Below, piece after piece: positions 35,005 to 46,692 of a DNA stretch of 64,000 nucleotides. A program made the translations under genes and the position numbers. Source of the stretch: Physcia stellaris (taxonomy: Eukaryota > Ascomycota > Lecanoromycetes > Caliciales > Physciaceae); assembly GCA_018902385.1 (NCBI GenBank), contig JABSSW010000033.1:310001-374000 (forward strand), given 5' to 3'. Numbering within the stretch: position 1 is the stretch's first letter; every line of letters starts with the position of its first letter. The notes below the pieces were generated by a model. That model made no database searches. It was not told the origin of the DNA and saw only the letters and a list, made by a program, of their open reading frames with translations.

Positions 35005-36386
35005 CTAGAGCAGCACACAAGAAGGTTTCCCATCTTCACCTTTCCGCTCCTGCTCGTCTTCTTCCTCCTGATACCCCTTGGTATCCTTCAACTCGCTCGG
35101 GATATCTCGCTTTACCTTGTCCATTTTCCGATTCCAATCCCACCTACCTTTCTCTTCTTCGCCTAGATTTCCATCTAACATGTTGACAACGTACTTGCCC
35201 AGTATGGGTAGGAACTTCCACGAATGCCAGGTACCCATCGTCGCGAAGAACAAATGCGGAACTCGAGGATGAGGGGAGATCATAAAATTACTGTCCGGCG
35301 TGCCAGCGTCCCTAGACGGTCAGCTGTGGTGAATGTAGCTGGCGCCTGGCAGCTACAAATATGCCGGCACGTTTGGGACTCACCAGCAGAAGCGGTATTT
35401 CGCTGGGGTTAGATCAGTACCATGTTTACCATATATCCCCTCGATCACCGTTCCGATCTCCTCCCCAAGCCCCAACGGAACTTTATCGGGATCTGTCCAT
35501 TGACTGGTGTGTTTGCCAATTAACGGCACCAGCATCTGCTTGCCGCTCTTCTCATCAGTCAAAGTGTTCGTGAACTTAATGTCCCTTGTGAATTTCAACT
35601 CTCCCTCCGGCGTAGGCGGTATTGTTTCGCCTCTGGTCTCATTGGCGTCCAGCACAAACACTGGCACCTCCTGGAATATTGCTCGCTGCTCGTCACTGAG
35701 CTGGACAGCTGCTTCACATACTCCCGCGGCGATTATGCGCTTCCCTGCTTGAAGGTCTAGGTCATCCGGGAAGCTATCAGCAAGGAATTTAGCCGTGTGC
35801 CCTTGTTGAAAGTATTACATGGTCGGCGGTGAACACGTTGCCGGTCTCGGTCATGACGTCTTGACATACATCTCCGTCTCGAAGCAGGCTTACCGCAGAC
35901 TCGGAGACATACACGACACCATTCTCGACCGCAGCCTGAATGGTGGCTTCTAGAGCTTTGGCAGCCTCCGCCCAACCGCTCTCCGGATTCCAGATGCCAT
36001 CTTTGATATCGGTGCAATCGGCATCTGCGTACAAACCGTCCCATCGCTCCCTGATCTGTTGGGTTGTTAGCACCTCAGCATGGTGCTTGATGCCGAGCTT
36101 TTCGAAGTTCTCCAAAATCCTGCTAGCACTACTGGGTTCTTCGATCGTTAGCATCCCGGCTTGGTGTTAAAACGGCTTCCAGATTGGATCGTGCCGCCAG
36201 TGCTCAAGCGTCTCAAGGCCAAGTTTGACGTAGGATATCGTGAGATGCGGCGATAGGGTCTGGGAAGGGCAGCCGGTCCAGTAAAGTGATCCTTGCGCCA
36301 TGCTTTTGGCGAGACATATGTAAGGCTGTCGAGGCATCAAAGAACCCTGCACCGACGATAAGATAGAAGTCCTTGGAGTCAGCCAT
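35005..36386 (-). pseudogene. FAD-dependent fructosyl-amine/sarcosine-oxidase-like enzyme, broken
   Basis: Would oxidise glycated amino acids or N-methyl amines with an FAD bound by the N-terminal Rossmann fold. From ATG 36386 the minus strand reads YLIVGAGFFDASTALHM (third Gly of GxGxxG is Asp) to PIAASHDI. A short deletion and frameshift follow, then YVKLGLETLEHWRHDPIW, an in-frame TAA where family members have Phe, and GMLTIEEPSSASRIL to ADHVILST. A further shift at about 35800 leads to AKFLADSFPDDLDLQAGKRI. The long open frame 35667-35380 continues to PAKYRFCW. After a decayed intron the last exon (35283-35005) gives FFATMGTWHSWKFLPILGKYV. With at least three lesions it cannot make the enzyme. 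Similarity is highest to fungal amadoriase-type proteins. Confidence 0.87.
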
Positions 36387-38457
36387 GTTCATGCTGTGTT
36401 GCGAACTCAGCCTGACTTGCTCTGCCGTTGCTCGGACGCTGAGAGTGATTGAGGAGATGGCAAAGAACGTTTGGGTAAGGCACGCGACATTCATTTTTCC
36501 AAGGTGAATGCTGCGTCGCTTTACAGATCGGCCTGCTGGACAGGGGTGCTGATGCAGGGAAGGCGCATGAAGACTCAACCGTCAGGAAAAATGTTCGGAT
36601 CTTTTGCTCGTTATATTGCAGGCGATCGCTCATTGTTTTTTTTTTTTTGTTTTTCATTTTTCGAAACGTTTTTGTTTGTGATATATCGAATTTCTGTATA
36701 TCAATTTGCTGCTGTTTTGATGTTGCAATTTCAAATATTATTTTTTCGACGTTTTCATATCAAATTATCGATTTTTCGTTTTATACACGCGTCGCGTATT
36801 CATGTCGTCGTCGTCATGATCAAACAAAAAATCAACAAAAAAAAATCGAATGTCAAATTTCTCAAAAAATTCAATATTATTTTCGATGATTTCACGTTTC
36901 GTTAAACACGTTTCGTCGACGTCAAAAAAATCATTCATTTGACGTCAAATTCAACGTCGCGATTTCGATTTCGTCAATCGTTTTTTTTTCGTTTTTTCAA
37001 TGTCGATGTGAAAAAATTCGTGAAAAACGAATTCATCAAAACAAACAAACAAAAATTTTTCGTTTTTAAACGAAAAAACGATATCGACGCGACGAAAAAT
37101 CAAATAAAAAAAAAATGCAATTGAAACGAAATCGTACGATTTCGTTGATTTTTCACGTGTTTTCGTCGTCGATCAACGATGATACGTTTTTTTTGATGTC
37201 AAACGCGCATTTTATTTTTTTCGTTATATCACAATTTTTTTTTTTTCACAATTTTTACGCAATTGCGATATTCGCGAAATTTCGAACGTTTTTTATTGAT
37301 TTCAATCAACAAATCGTGAAATTCGTTTTGTTTGTCATTTTTTCGATCATTGATCGCAAACATTTCGAAAATATTCGAATCGACAAATTCAAAATCAAAA
37401 ACATGTTGAAATTCGATAAAAATTTTGTCGTCGCGTCAAATAAAATCAATTTTGTCGACGACGCGATTCAAATGATCAAATTCAAAAAACATTTTTTGCG
37501 TTGTTTAATAATTTATTTTTAAATTGTTTTTTTTATCGCGACGTCAACGATGCGATACGATTTGTCAATGATTCAATCAACATACATGCGAAATCTGTTG
37601 ACGATGATAAATCAAAAAATTTTCGTTTTCGTGTTGTTGTATCACGAGAAATTCGTGATTCGTATCATATTCATAAATCAAAACAATTTCAAATTTTGAA
37701 TGAAATCGTATGAAAAAACGCGTTGAAAATTGATAAATTTGTCATCAACAATGTTAACGAAACGAAAAAAACAAACGATTAATCAACAAAAAACACGTTC
37801 ATCGTCGTTCGATTTTCAATTTCGAACGACGACGTTTCGTCGATTTTTCGACAAAAATTTCAACGATTTTTATAATCGTTTCAACGACGATTGTGTCAAT
37901 TTTCAAATTATCGAAAATTGCATCAAATCGAATTGCAAATGAATTCACGTTTGTTTCATGTGTCAACAATCAAATCACGACGAAATAACGTGTTTTATTC
38001 GTCGTCGACTTTGATTCGTGCGAAAAAAAAAAAATTCGTCGCGAATTACGAAATCGTTTCTTTTTTCGTGACATGAAAATATTTTTTTTTTTTGATATGA
38101 ATTTCGAAAAATTTTTCATATAACATTGCATCAAAAAACGAAAAAAAATTAAAAATCGAAAATTCGTTGATTCATGATGATTGAAAAACAACGTTGCGTT
38201 AACATTTCGATAAATTTTTCGTCAAAATTTTTTTGCGTATAATTCGTTTCGATGCGAAAATGAATTACGAAAATTTTTCACAATGTTTCATATTCAAAAA
38301 TCACGTTTCGATCGAGAAAATTTTTGACGTTTTCATCGTCGATATACAAAAACAATTAACGTTAAATAAATTGTTGATCGTGAAATCACAATTGAAAACA
38401 AATTCGTACATATGTTTTTCATTGAAATTGATATCGAAAAACGATGAAAATTGAAAA

Positions 38458-39201
38458 CGAATTCACGATTTTTCGCATTTTGCAAGCTCGTCAATCAATC
38501 ATTACATACGAAAAAAGTATGAAATTTTTGAATATATCGTTGTGAACGATGTTATAATCGCAATAATGCGACGAAATCGTTATGTCGAAATGTTCAAAAA
38601 AAATCTCGTTGACGTTTTCAAACACGTATCGTTGATCGTATCAATTCGTTGATTGTTTGATTTTTATTGATTGAATATTTATTATTTGAAATTGTTTTTA
38701 TTTTTCGAATTACGCATTGCGCTTTTTTTATTTGATTTGTTTAGTAAAATTTTCAATTACATATTCATCAAATTGTTTCGATGTTTGACAATTTATCATT
38801 ATTTCGATGATTTTTTTTTCGTATTGTTATTCGACGCAAATACGAAATCGTACAAAAAAATGTGAATTCATATTTGTAAAAAACTAAATTTTCGCATCAA
38901 CGCAAAAAAAAAGCAATCGAACATCGTGATGTCGTTTTTGAACATCGAATTGAATTCGAATTTCATAAAAATCAAATTATTTGTAAATAAATTCGAACGC
39001 GTCAAAAAATTGATTCATGACGTCAACAACGAATTTTTCAATTCGATTAATCATCAAAAACTCGATGAATTCGTCGATTTTCTTTTTTGCGCGAAAATGA
39101 TTGTGTTTGAAAAAAATTTTTTGATTTCGTTTTACAGAATTTTCGATTCGAAAACACGATTAATACACATTAACGACGACATGCGAGTCGATTTGATTTG
39201 A
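38458..39201 (+). pseudogene. reverse transcriptase relic of the DIRS-like element
   Basis: Reading the plus strand across stops: RIHDFSHFASSSIN (38458 on), YIRKKYEIFEYIVVNDVI, LFFELRIALFLFDLFSKIFN, and the catalytic box HYFDDFFFVLL with the Asp pair at 38806-38811. The segments LNIELNSNFIKIKLFVNKF and KMIVFEKNFLISFYRIFDS follow. This is the layout of the HYLDDFL-type RT of DIRS-like fungal elements. Pro and Gly positions are replaced and Trp positions are stops, but the YxDD pair survives because its G follows a C. Confidence 0.8.
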
Positions 39202-39929
39202 TGAATCGAATTTCTATCGCAATGAAACGAAATCAAATTGATACAAAAAATTGAAACACGTTTCGAATGCTTGATGTGAATCGACGTTTCAAAAAAATGA
39301 AATATTGATAATTATCGATTTCGTCATCGACGTGATTTTTTTGACAAAATATTCAATTAACGTTTCAACAATCGAAATCGCAAAAAAAAACGAAACATAC
39401 AAATCAAAAAAATGCAAATCGTATTGCATGTCATGCGTATTTGATTCAAAAATTTCAACGATTACAAATTTATCGTTCATTATAACAATCAAACGATTTG
39501 CGCAAATTTACGTTCAAACATTATGCGAAATTTTGTCATGAAAAATTTACGCAAAATCGTAATGTTGTTGACGATTCACGACATCGAAATTCAAATCGTT
39601 TAAATCGAATTCAAGAAAAATCGTTTTGTTGATTTGTTGTCACGAAATAAACATGATATCATTGTTAACGAGTTTGAACAATTAATTTACTTGACATTTT
39701 CATGATTTCAAATTTTTTTCGTAATTTTTATGCGATTCGAAACTCGTTCGAAAATTGATACGCAAAATGTTTTTTGTTCAAAAAAACAACGAATCACATT
39801 TGATGAAATTTGATTTTCAATACACGTCACAATTACGAAATTGCGATGAACAATTACAAACGACATTGTTCGATAAAATTGATCGCGTTGAATTTTTGAT
39901 CGATCAATGAATGAATATTGCATTATTGA

Positions 39930-40700
39930 ATGATTTTCATGAACATAAATCGTTTGAAATTCAAAATCATCAAAACATACGTTGATGCATTGAAATTTGC
40001 ACACATTGATCGCGATTATTCAAATTTTTCGATTTTCAACTCGTCGTTGTTGCAACGTCATATACGTGAAATAAAAAAAAATATCAAAAAAACGATCGTC
40101 GAAAACGTAAACTCATTATTCGTGATATTTTGTTGAAATTGTTAACAAAATTCGATATCAACATTAAGTGAAACGTCACGATGCACGTTGTTTTTTGTTT
40201 GATTTTCGCAAATTTTTTTCGTGTAAAAAAATTTACGTATAAAACGAACGAACAAAACGAATTCGATTTTGTTCAATGACACGTTATTCGTTTTTTCGTT
40301 GTTTTACAAATCGATTTTTTGAAATTGATTTTATTTTTTTTCAAAATGAATTTTTTTCGTCACGACGTTATCATTATTATTGTTGCAACGAACGATACGA
40401 ATTGTTTTGTCAATTTTTTGCGTTATTTTTTCATCAAATATTTTGCGACAACGAATACGTCATTGTTCGAAATTAAATCGTACAAGTTTTTCAATGCACA
40501 AATGATCACGAATGTGTTACGCAAAAAACTTTGCATCGTTAAAAAACGTGAACATTATTCAAAGCATTTTTTTCGTCGAAAAATCGTTACAAAAATCAAA
40601 ATTCAAAACGTTATCGAAATCATGATTCAAATATTGAATCGTTGATTATTCAATTCGTATTTGTTATACATTGACGTCAATAAAACAATCAAATTAATTG
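39930..40700 (+). pseudogene. tyrosine recombinase relic of the DIRS-like element
   Basis: The N-terminal part (TYVDALKFAHIDRDYSNF) resembles the core-binding helix of fungal tyrosine recombinases. At 40553-40579 HYSKHFFRR gives the H-x-x-R motif. Then MIQILNR precedes a TGA at 40643-40645 exactly where GRW would have its Trp. After the stop the sequence continues SYLLYIDV, which supplies the candidate catalytic Tyr. The frame is otherwise coherent for over 100 codons. Confidence 0.78.
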
Positions 40701-40855
40701 TTTTTCGATGTTTTCAAATTTTTCGAATTCGTTGAACGCACGTCGTTTTGTTTGCAACGATTTTTCGTTGCGCGACGTTGTTTTGAAATTTGAAAATTAA
40801 TCGACGATATTATTGTTCAACAAAATTTTTGTTGTGAATGTTTTTTGCATAGACG

Positions 40856-41663
40856 ATGCTCGCTGGCCGGGCCAATCACCAAAGTCTCTATACAAAAGCC
40901 TTCAGGGGCATTAGCTTGTATGATTAGTGGGAGCTCAAGGGGTTACTCAGAGTAAACTCCTTGGATTACCGGCAAAGTTGAAGATGCTGGTAATTACCGT
41001 CACGTAACCACGTCTATGCGTGTAAAGACTTCGATTGGCTCAATTCTCTGTCAAACTTTCTTCAGGATTCTCTTTTGTAGGGCCGAATAATTACCATTTT
41101 TGCATTTTCTACACATCCATTTCATCAAACTCACACGTCATCATTGAGCATACGAATCACCGAGAACACTACTACCAATAGCTAGACATGCTCTGTGATG
41201 GCGAAGATCACTGGTAATCACCTCTGCGTAATTACCGTCACCATGGGAAACGTTATCCCTACCAGTGACGACGACTGCTCGATAAACTCAGACGCAGAAA
41301 CACGAGAAACCCTATAAACGCGATATCTCGGGCTGCACCAACACTCACTCGCCCCGGACAGAATTGAGTGGGGATAAGGATAGAAAATCACCTAACAACT
41401 CATGCTTACCCCTCTTTGGAATTCGGAACTGAATGGAGTTCTAAATTGGCCGTATTTTCGAGTTCAAGCTATCGTTGGTTCGTTCGGTTTGGTTAGCATC
41501 TGAGATGAGACTCGCACTCGATTTTGCCGGAGTCGAGTGGCTGAAGGCTTCGCGAGGGAGGATCAGCTATGGCCATTTCAGGAAAATACCAGGCGTGGGA
41601 GGGGATATCAGCTTTTGACCAGGGGTGGCGTAGAGGTAGATTATGATGTTTCTTTGTATTGGG
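40856..41663. other. intergenic, possibly unmutated end of the DIRS-like element
   Basis: Normal-composition DNA right of the AT-rich block. AATTACCGTCAC recurs at about 40993 and 41231. No gene or clear terminal repeat was found. Confidence 0.35.
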
Positions 41664-41814
41664 CGTGGAAAGGATCAATATACAGAATATGACGAGACGC
41701 GTACCCGTGTTTGGTAGAAAGTGTATGAAGGTGATATGAAAATAACATGGAGAAAACATCATCTTCTTCGTGAATCTCAAAGATTAGCATCACTTACTGT
41801 CAGACCGTGGGACA
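41664..41814 (-). mobile_element. MITE-A copy 3, inside the 3' end of the rhodopsin-like gene
   Basis: Read on the minus strand: TGTCCCACGGTCTGACAG, GATGCTAAT, AAGATGATGTT, ACCAAACACGGGTACGCG. The left TIR is recognisable and the right end is lost or diverged. It follows directly on the coding sequence of the gene at 41777-42687. Confidence 0.7.
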
Positions 41815-42687
41815 GACCTCTGATCCCTCGACGCCGCTGGAGAAAGAGAATCATTCGGATGAGGCTGGTAGTACAACCACTAAAAGCAAGAATTAGTCTT
41901 TGCGAACTCCTTCCTGTCACGCTTCCCTAGAAATGGTGAGGGCAACTCGATTCATGAGAGATTGGCCGGGGAATGGAGACGCTCACAGTAAACCTGTTGC
42001 GAAGATAGCCATGGTCCCTACTTTGGCGGCCTTCTCTATTTTAAGGGTTCGAACGGTGTTTATAGGTAAGATGAGAATGACAAAGTCTGAGGCGGTGTTC
42101 CATACAGCTGCAGTAATCTGTGCTGCAATCTGATTAATGCATCTACCCTCGACCCAGGTAAGCCAGATCTTCTTTCTGGGCTTGCACTGAAAAATCTCAA
42201 CGAAGACAGCGATGAGATAAAAAGCGATGTTGACTAGCATTACAGCAAGGATGGCAGAGCGTACACTACGAGCTGGCGAAAACACCCGGAGATAGAGTAG
42301 CAGGATAGAGACCTTAGCGAAGAGAATAGTGAGGGAGTAGACCACCTGGGAAGCATTGATCAATATGCCGTACTGAATAAAGTCCCGGACCGTGACATTC
42401 CAAAGATGCCTTCCATCGCCGTGATGGTCTGTCGCGAAGAATATGGCCCCGTACGAGATGAGGCCTAAGAAAGCCACGATGGAAGTCCAGTCATCTCTTC
42501 CTAGAGAGTGAAGTACGCGAGACTTGGTGTAGAGGCGGATACATAGAAGAGTCGTTGCGACAGTAAGACAGATGACTTGACATAAGATATCATACTTTTG
42601 AAGAGAATATGGATTCTGTAAATTAGCATGTACACCTGGAGGAGGGTTAAGGATAGGGTCGTCCAGGCTTTTGTGTCTTGAAGCCAT
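41777..42687 (-). CDS. fungal rhodopsin-like 7-TM protein, C-terminus replaced by MITE sequence
   Basis: Integral membrane protein of the fungal rhodopsin-domain (PTH11-like) family; ligand and role unknown. Exon 1 (42687-41987) encodes five clear hydrophobic helices (LCQVICLTVATTLLCIRL, VVYSLTILFAKVSILLLYLR, AILAVMLVNIAFYLIAVFVE and others) and FQCKP plus GRCINQ, hallmarks of the family. A GTGAGC...TTTTAG intron joins exon 2 (41879 down) in phase, adding GCTTSLIRMILFLQ. After about 20 codons the frame enters MITE-A copy 3, which supplies about a dozen residues (SHGLTVSDANL) and the TGA at 41777-41779. The predicted protein is 267 residues, while relatives have about 350 or more with two further helices. 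Probably impaired. Confidence 0.8.
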
Positions 42688-44911
42688 CGGAGACAGACTC
42701 GATTAGTCGTCTGCGTATTTTGCTGAATAGAGTAGTCGCAGCAAAGCAGCAAGGACCTGACCTGAGAGGGAGGATTTCGAGACTATGTACGGCGGAAGCT
42801 GGCCCCCGCGGATACTATGGGACGGTCCTTGGTAACCCGCGAGCTCACACTACAAGCACTTCAGTAGCAGATCGTAGCCAATGAGTGAACGCCATTGGAT
42901 TTCGGCGAGACTCGTTCTGTCACATAAGGTGTTTGTGATTGGATCGATGGCACAAAAGATCTTGGCCTTGCAGGTCTATTGATATCGGGTGTTGGTCCGC
43001 GCAGCAATCATACATTACATCGCGAGATAGGCAAGCTTGTCGGCTTTTGTGGCGTGTCTGTGGTGGTGTGGGGTCTTCGCGTGCGGTTATTTTTCATCAC
43101 CCAGCAATCAAGCCTGGCGGCTTAGTCACTAAGGAGGGCTTAAGGGTATTTTCTCAACAATGCTGTGCTGAGTTGATGGCAAGTACCAGGTGCAGAGCGC
43201 GGACATATCTATAGTCTTGCTTGAATTTATATAAAGCGGTATTCGAAAGCAATACTACTATCGAGGAAAAACACAATTCCCGACGAAGACTTGAGAAAGA
43301 GAAACAGCCTGGTTTACGGATTTTGCGTTTCGATTAAATGGGACGGACTAACACACTGGGGGCCATGTGGCTCCTGCTCCCCTGGCGTAGGCTAGCAATA
43401 ATGAGCTCGCTGAGAGCCGAGACCTTTGCGGAAATTTGCATCTATTTCCAGATGCTCTACCAGGGGCGATCATGATAGCGGACATAGTCATGAATGTTTT
43501 CCGAGGTCGACCACCAACTTCCAAGAGTATCCTGTGCGGAAATGCGACGAGGTATCGAGAGTGAAGCCAAAAGGGTGCCCGAGATGCTCGAAGCGTTTGC
43601 TCGCACGGACCAGCAGGGGTTGACGTCAGTGTGCCTCTCGCTATTTTAAGCATGGGGTTGGCCCGAGCTTGCGATAAGGAGCCGAGGGAGCCATCGGTGG
43701 GGGCTGAAACCTCTGAAGACAGCCTGAAACGCCGCTCGTGGGCAGGTCAAAAGTTCTAAACTTCCAAGGAGCTTGATGATCGATATCCATGCTAGCCATT
43801 TCACATTCTAGTCGATATCCATTTCCATCGCATTCTGCGATGTTTTTCCCAATCATGCTTCGCAATTATCTTGAGAATAAGCATCATCCAATACCAGAGC
43901 ACAGGATACTTACAACGACAGTCAGGAGACAGCACACGATAATAGACCAGCCGAGGGCCAGAAAAACAAATGTTTCCCATCTCATTTCCATGTATACGCG
44001 ACTCTCTTTAAAGCTTTCAGTTGTAACTAGGGATTCAACACCGTCATGTTAAGAGCTAGGTCTGGACGAGAGTATAGATACTGGGCCGAGGCGGATTAAG
44101 GTACGGCCGTATCATGGAAGACAAACAGGGTTCGAAGAAGCCCTTTCTTCCACAGCGCACACACTACATATTCAAAATCATTTATTGTAGCAGTCAATTA
44201 CCGAGATATGATCGCGAGAAAGGATGGAGCAGTTTCATGCGTTACTGATGTGTCGCAACGGGCTCTTAATTCATCTCTTGTCCGGACAGGACGGGATGCC
44301 ACTACGCCTTTTCAGCCTTAGAAATCACAGGATTCCGTAGGATTCGAGATCTGCAGGATTCCAGCCAGCAAATTCAAAGTTTCTCTTCTCACATATCGTG
44401 GGTCAGAATCTCACTAAGACTCGGGGCCTCCCTTTAACGGGAGGCCCCGATGTCCTGACTCTGGTCTACTGGGCACAGTCATCTTTGTGGAAGCTCATAA
44501 CGGCAGCTCGACTTTTCCCGCAAAACTCATCGTTACCTGACCATGTTCGGGACTCTGCGTTCTGATCTCAGCAACGATTGTACCGAGTTCTTGGACCGCA
44601 GCGGTACATTTCGGATGAACGGCCAACATGCGGCTTGCAACTTGTGTCGGGCAATACAAGCATATCGAGGATATATCTCTCTTGATTGGAAATCAAGTGT
44701 ATAATCATCCTGCCGAGGCATGATGCTAGCAGCACTTTTTGGGCTCCCATAATAAAGGAATCTTGCCCGAATCGGTAATGACCCGAAGTGGCTTGATTAT
44801 CCCGAGGTAGTACACCCCGATCGAAGTCAATAATTAGATCGTTCTGTCTGTCGCACGGGTCACTAAAAAGGAGCATACCTAGCCAACTCGTGCGAAAATT
44901 GAGGTTTCGCT
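42688..44911. other. long intergenic region, no gene recognised
   Basis: 2.2 kb between the divergent rhodopsin-like and P450 genes. Frames of up to 102 codons occur but match no family known to me. Contains the perfect hairpin at 44421-44450. Confidence 0.5.
44421..44450. other. perfect GC-rich 12-bp hairpin
   Basis: TCGGGGCCTCCC, a six-base loop TTTAAC, and GGGAGGCCCCGA. About 460 bp upstream of the P450 start. It could be a binding site, a short inverted repeat or an RNA hairpin; no function is established. Confidence 0.6.
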
Positions 44912-46692
44912 ATGGCAGTGACCATTGGATTCACAATTGGAGCCTTGTGTCTCTTTCTAGTACTGTACAAAGTCGTCAACCTTGTCAAATATGTCAGAGA
45001 GGCAAAACAGACGGGACTACCCTATATACTCGTCCCAGTGCTCGAAACTGAGGTTTTGGGGAAGCTATCCACACCGATATTACGAAAGATATACCACGAC
45101 CGTCTCTCCCGAAACGAGGGATGGCCACGATGGTGTCGATTCGCCATGGCGGACTGGCACTGGGAAGAAAAACGACGAGCACATGAAGAATATGGTGAAG
45201 TCTTTTTGGTGGTATCTCCTGAGGGAATAATCTGCTACAGTGCAGATGCAGATATGTCTTGGGATGTGATGAATCGGCGAAATGAATTTACCAAACCAAG
45301 AGATAAATATAGTAAGACAAAAAAACTCAAGATGAACCCATGCTGATATTTTCTATAGAGGTGCTTGAACCTTATGGACCGAATGTAGTTACCGCAGAGG
45401 GCAAAGAGTGGACGTTTCACGTGAGGATCACAGCGCCCCCTTTCAATGACGGTAGCGGAGCCAATGACCTTGTGTGGAACGAAACCGGCCGCCTAACGCG
45501 TCAATTGATGGATGCTTGGTCTAAAGAAGGCTCGACCAGAGATTGGTCGCTTGACGTCAACAGGCTTACTCTAGGGGTCATCTGTTATACCGGGTTTGGG
45601 CAAAGGCTGGAGTTCCCAGACAAAGCCTCCAATTCAAAAAGCACGCCCGCTCCTGGGAACAAGACCAGCTTACTGGACGTCTTTCAAACGGTGGTGATAC
45701 ATTTGGTTAAAATCTTTATCATCCCAAAGTGGTTTATGCAAATGACCCCCATGGCGGGGATAGTCCATGCTAAAATGGAACTGGAAAACTACATGCGTGC
45801 ACTGATCAAATCTGAGACCGCTAAAATAGAGAAAGACGCCGACTATCAATCATCAGATGCAAAAGGCAATCTTCTTACCTCTGTTCTTCGAGCGTCCGCA
45901 AAAGAAGGAGCAGAACTTGGCCGAAGCCGGAAACATGCCTTCAGCGAAGACGAAGTCCTGGGAAACCTCTTTATATATCTGCTTGCCGGCTACGAAACCA
46001 CTGCCAACGCCATTACTTATGGTCTGATAACCCTCGCTCTGCGGCAAGACCTGCAGGACAGAGTCATCGCTGAGATTGATCGCGTGCATGATGAAGCTGA
46101 CGCTGCTGGCCGAAAAGCTTTATCCTACTCCGAAGATTTTGAAAAACTAGAGTACACATTTGGGTTCATGTACGAGACTTTCCGGCTGTACGCTGGGGTC
46201 CCCATCATCACGAAAATGGTCTCGAAGCCCACAACAATAACAGTGTACTCTGCGAACGAACAGCCTCGGCAGCATACTCTGCCTGCGCAGTGCAGGGTAT
46301 ACCTCAACACCCACGCTGTGCACTATAATGAGCGTTACTGGCCAGAGCCGTGCAAGATCAGGCCAGAGAGGTGGATGAACGAAATTAGAGTCAAGGCGCA
46401 GGACGCGGAGCCGGGTAGCAGGAAAATTGATGCTTCAGATAAGACGAGACAGGTCAGGGGTACACTAATGACATTTTCTGGCGGTGCAAGGGCATGTTTG
46501 GGTCGCAAATTTGCGCAATCGGAGTACATTAGCATGCTGGCAACTTTGCTGAGGGAGTATCGACTTGTGCTGGGTGAAGGTGTGGACGCGAGCATAGCGC
46601 AGCGTGAGACTGATACCTTGGCGTCGGGTGGAATCACTCTGTCGCCGCTGAACTATGTCAAGTTGGCATTAGAGAAGCGGATAAAAGCATGA
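44912..46692 (+). CDS. cytochrome P450 monooxygenase, 2 exons
   Basis: Haem-thiolate monooxygenase, likely anchored in the ER by the N-terminal hydrophobic helix (TIGFTIGALCLFLVLYKVV). Exons 44912-45311 and 45359-46692 join over a 47-nt GTAAGA...CTATAG intron in phase (DKY|KVLEPYG), giving 577 residues. Signatures are all present: I-helix AGYETT at 343-348, ExxR as ETFR at 406-409, PERW region near 470, and the haem loop FSGGARACLGR with Cys513 (codon 46495-46497). Without the intron the first frame stops at 45346. No lesion seen. Substrate unknown. The P450 fragment 1.2 kb downstream is of a different subfamily. An O-methyltransferase 6 kb away could act on the same product, but that is speculation. 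Confidence 0.93.

Larger units (their letters stand above)
36640..40855 (+). mobile_element. DIRS/Ngaro-like tyrosine-recombinase retrotransposon, heavily mutated
   Basis: A second AT-rich block with abrupt edges at about 36640 and 40855, about 4.2 kb. The plus strand carries an RT relic (38.46-39.2 kb) and, 700 bp further, a tyrosine recombinase relic (39.93-40.7 kb). This pairing defines DIRS-like elements, which integrate with a recombinase instead of a DDE integrase. The first 1.8 kb probably held a gag-like protein. Terminal repeats were not recognised. Possibly the element's ends escaped mutation and lie in the neighbouring normal DNA. It shows the same absence of CpT, CpC, ApG and GpG as elements A and B. 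Confidence 0.8.

Noticed and set aside
43348-43865. Genes in the P450 upstream region
   Set aside because: The frames overlap, lack family motifs and show no exon chain.
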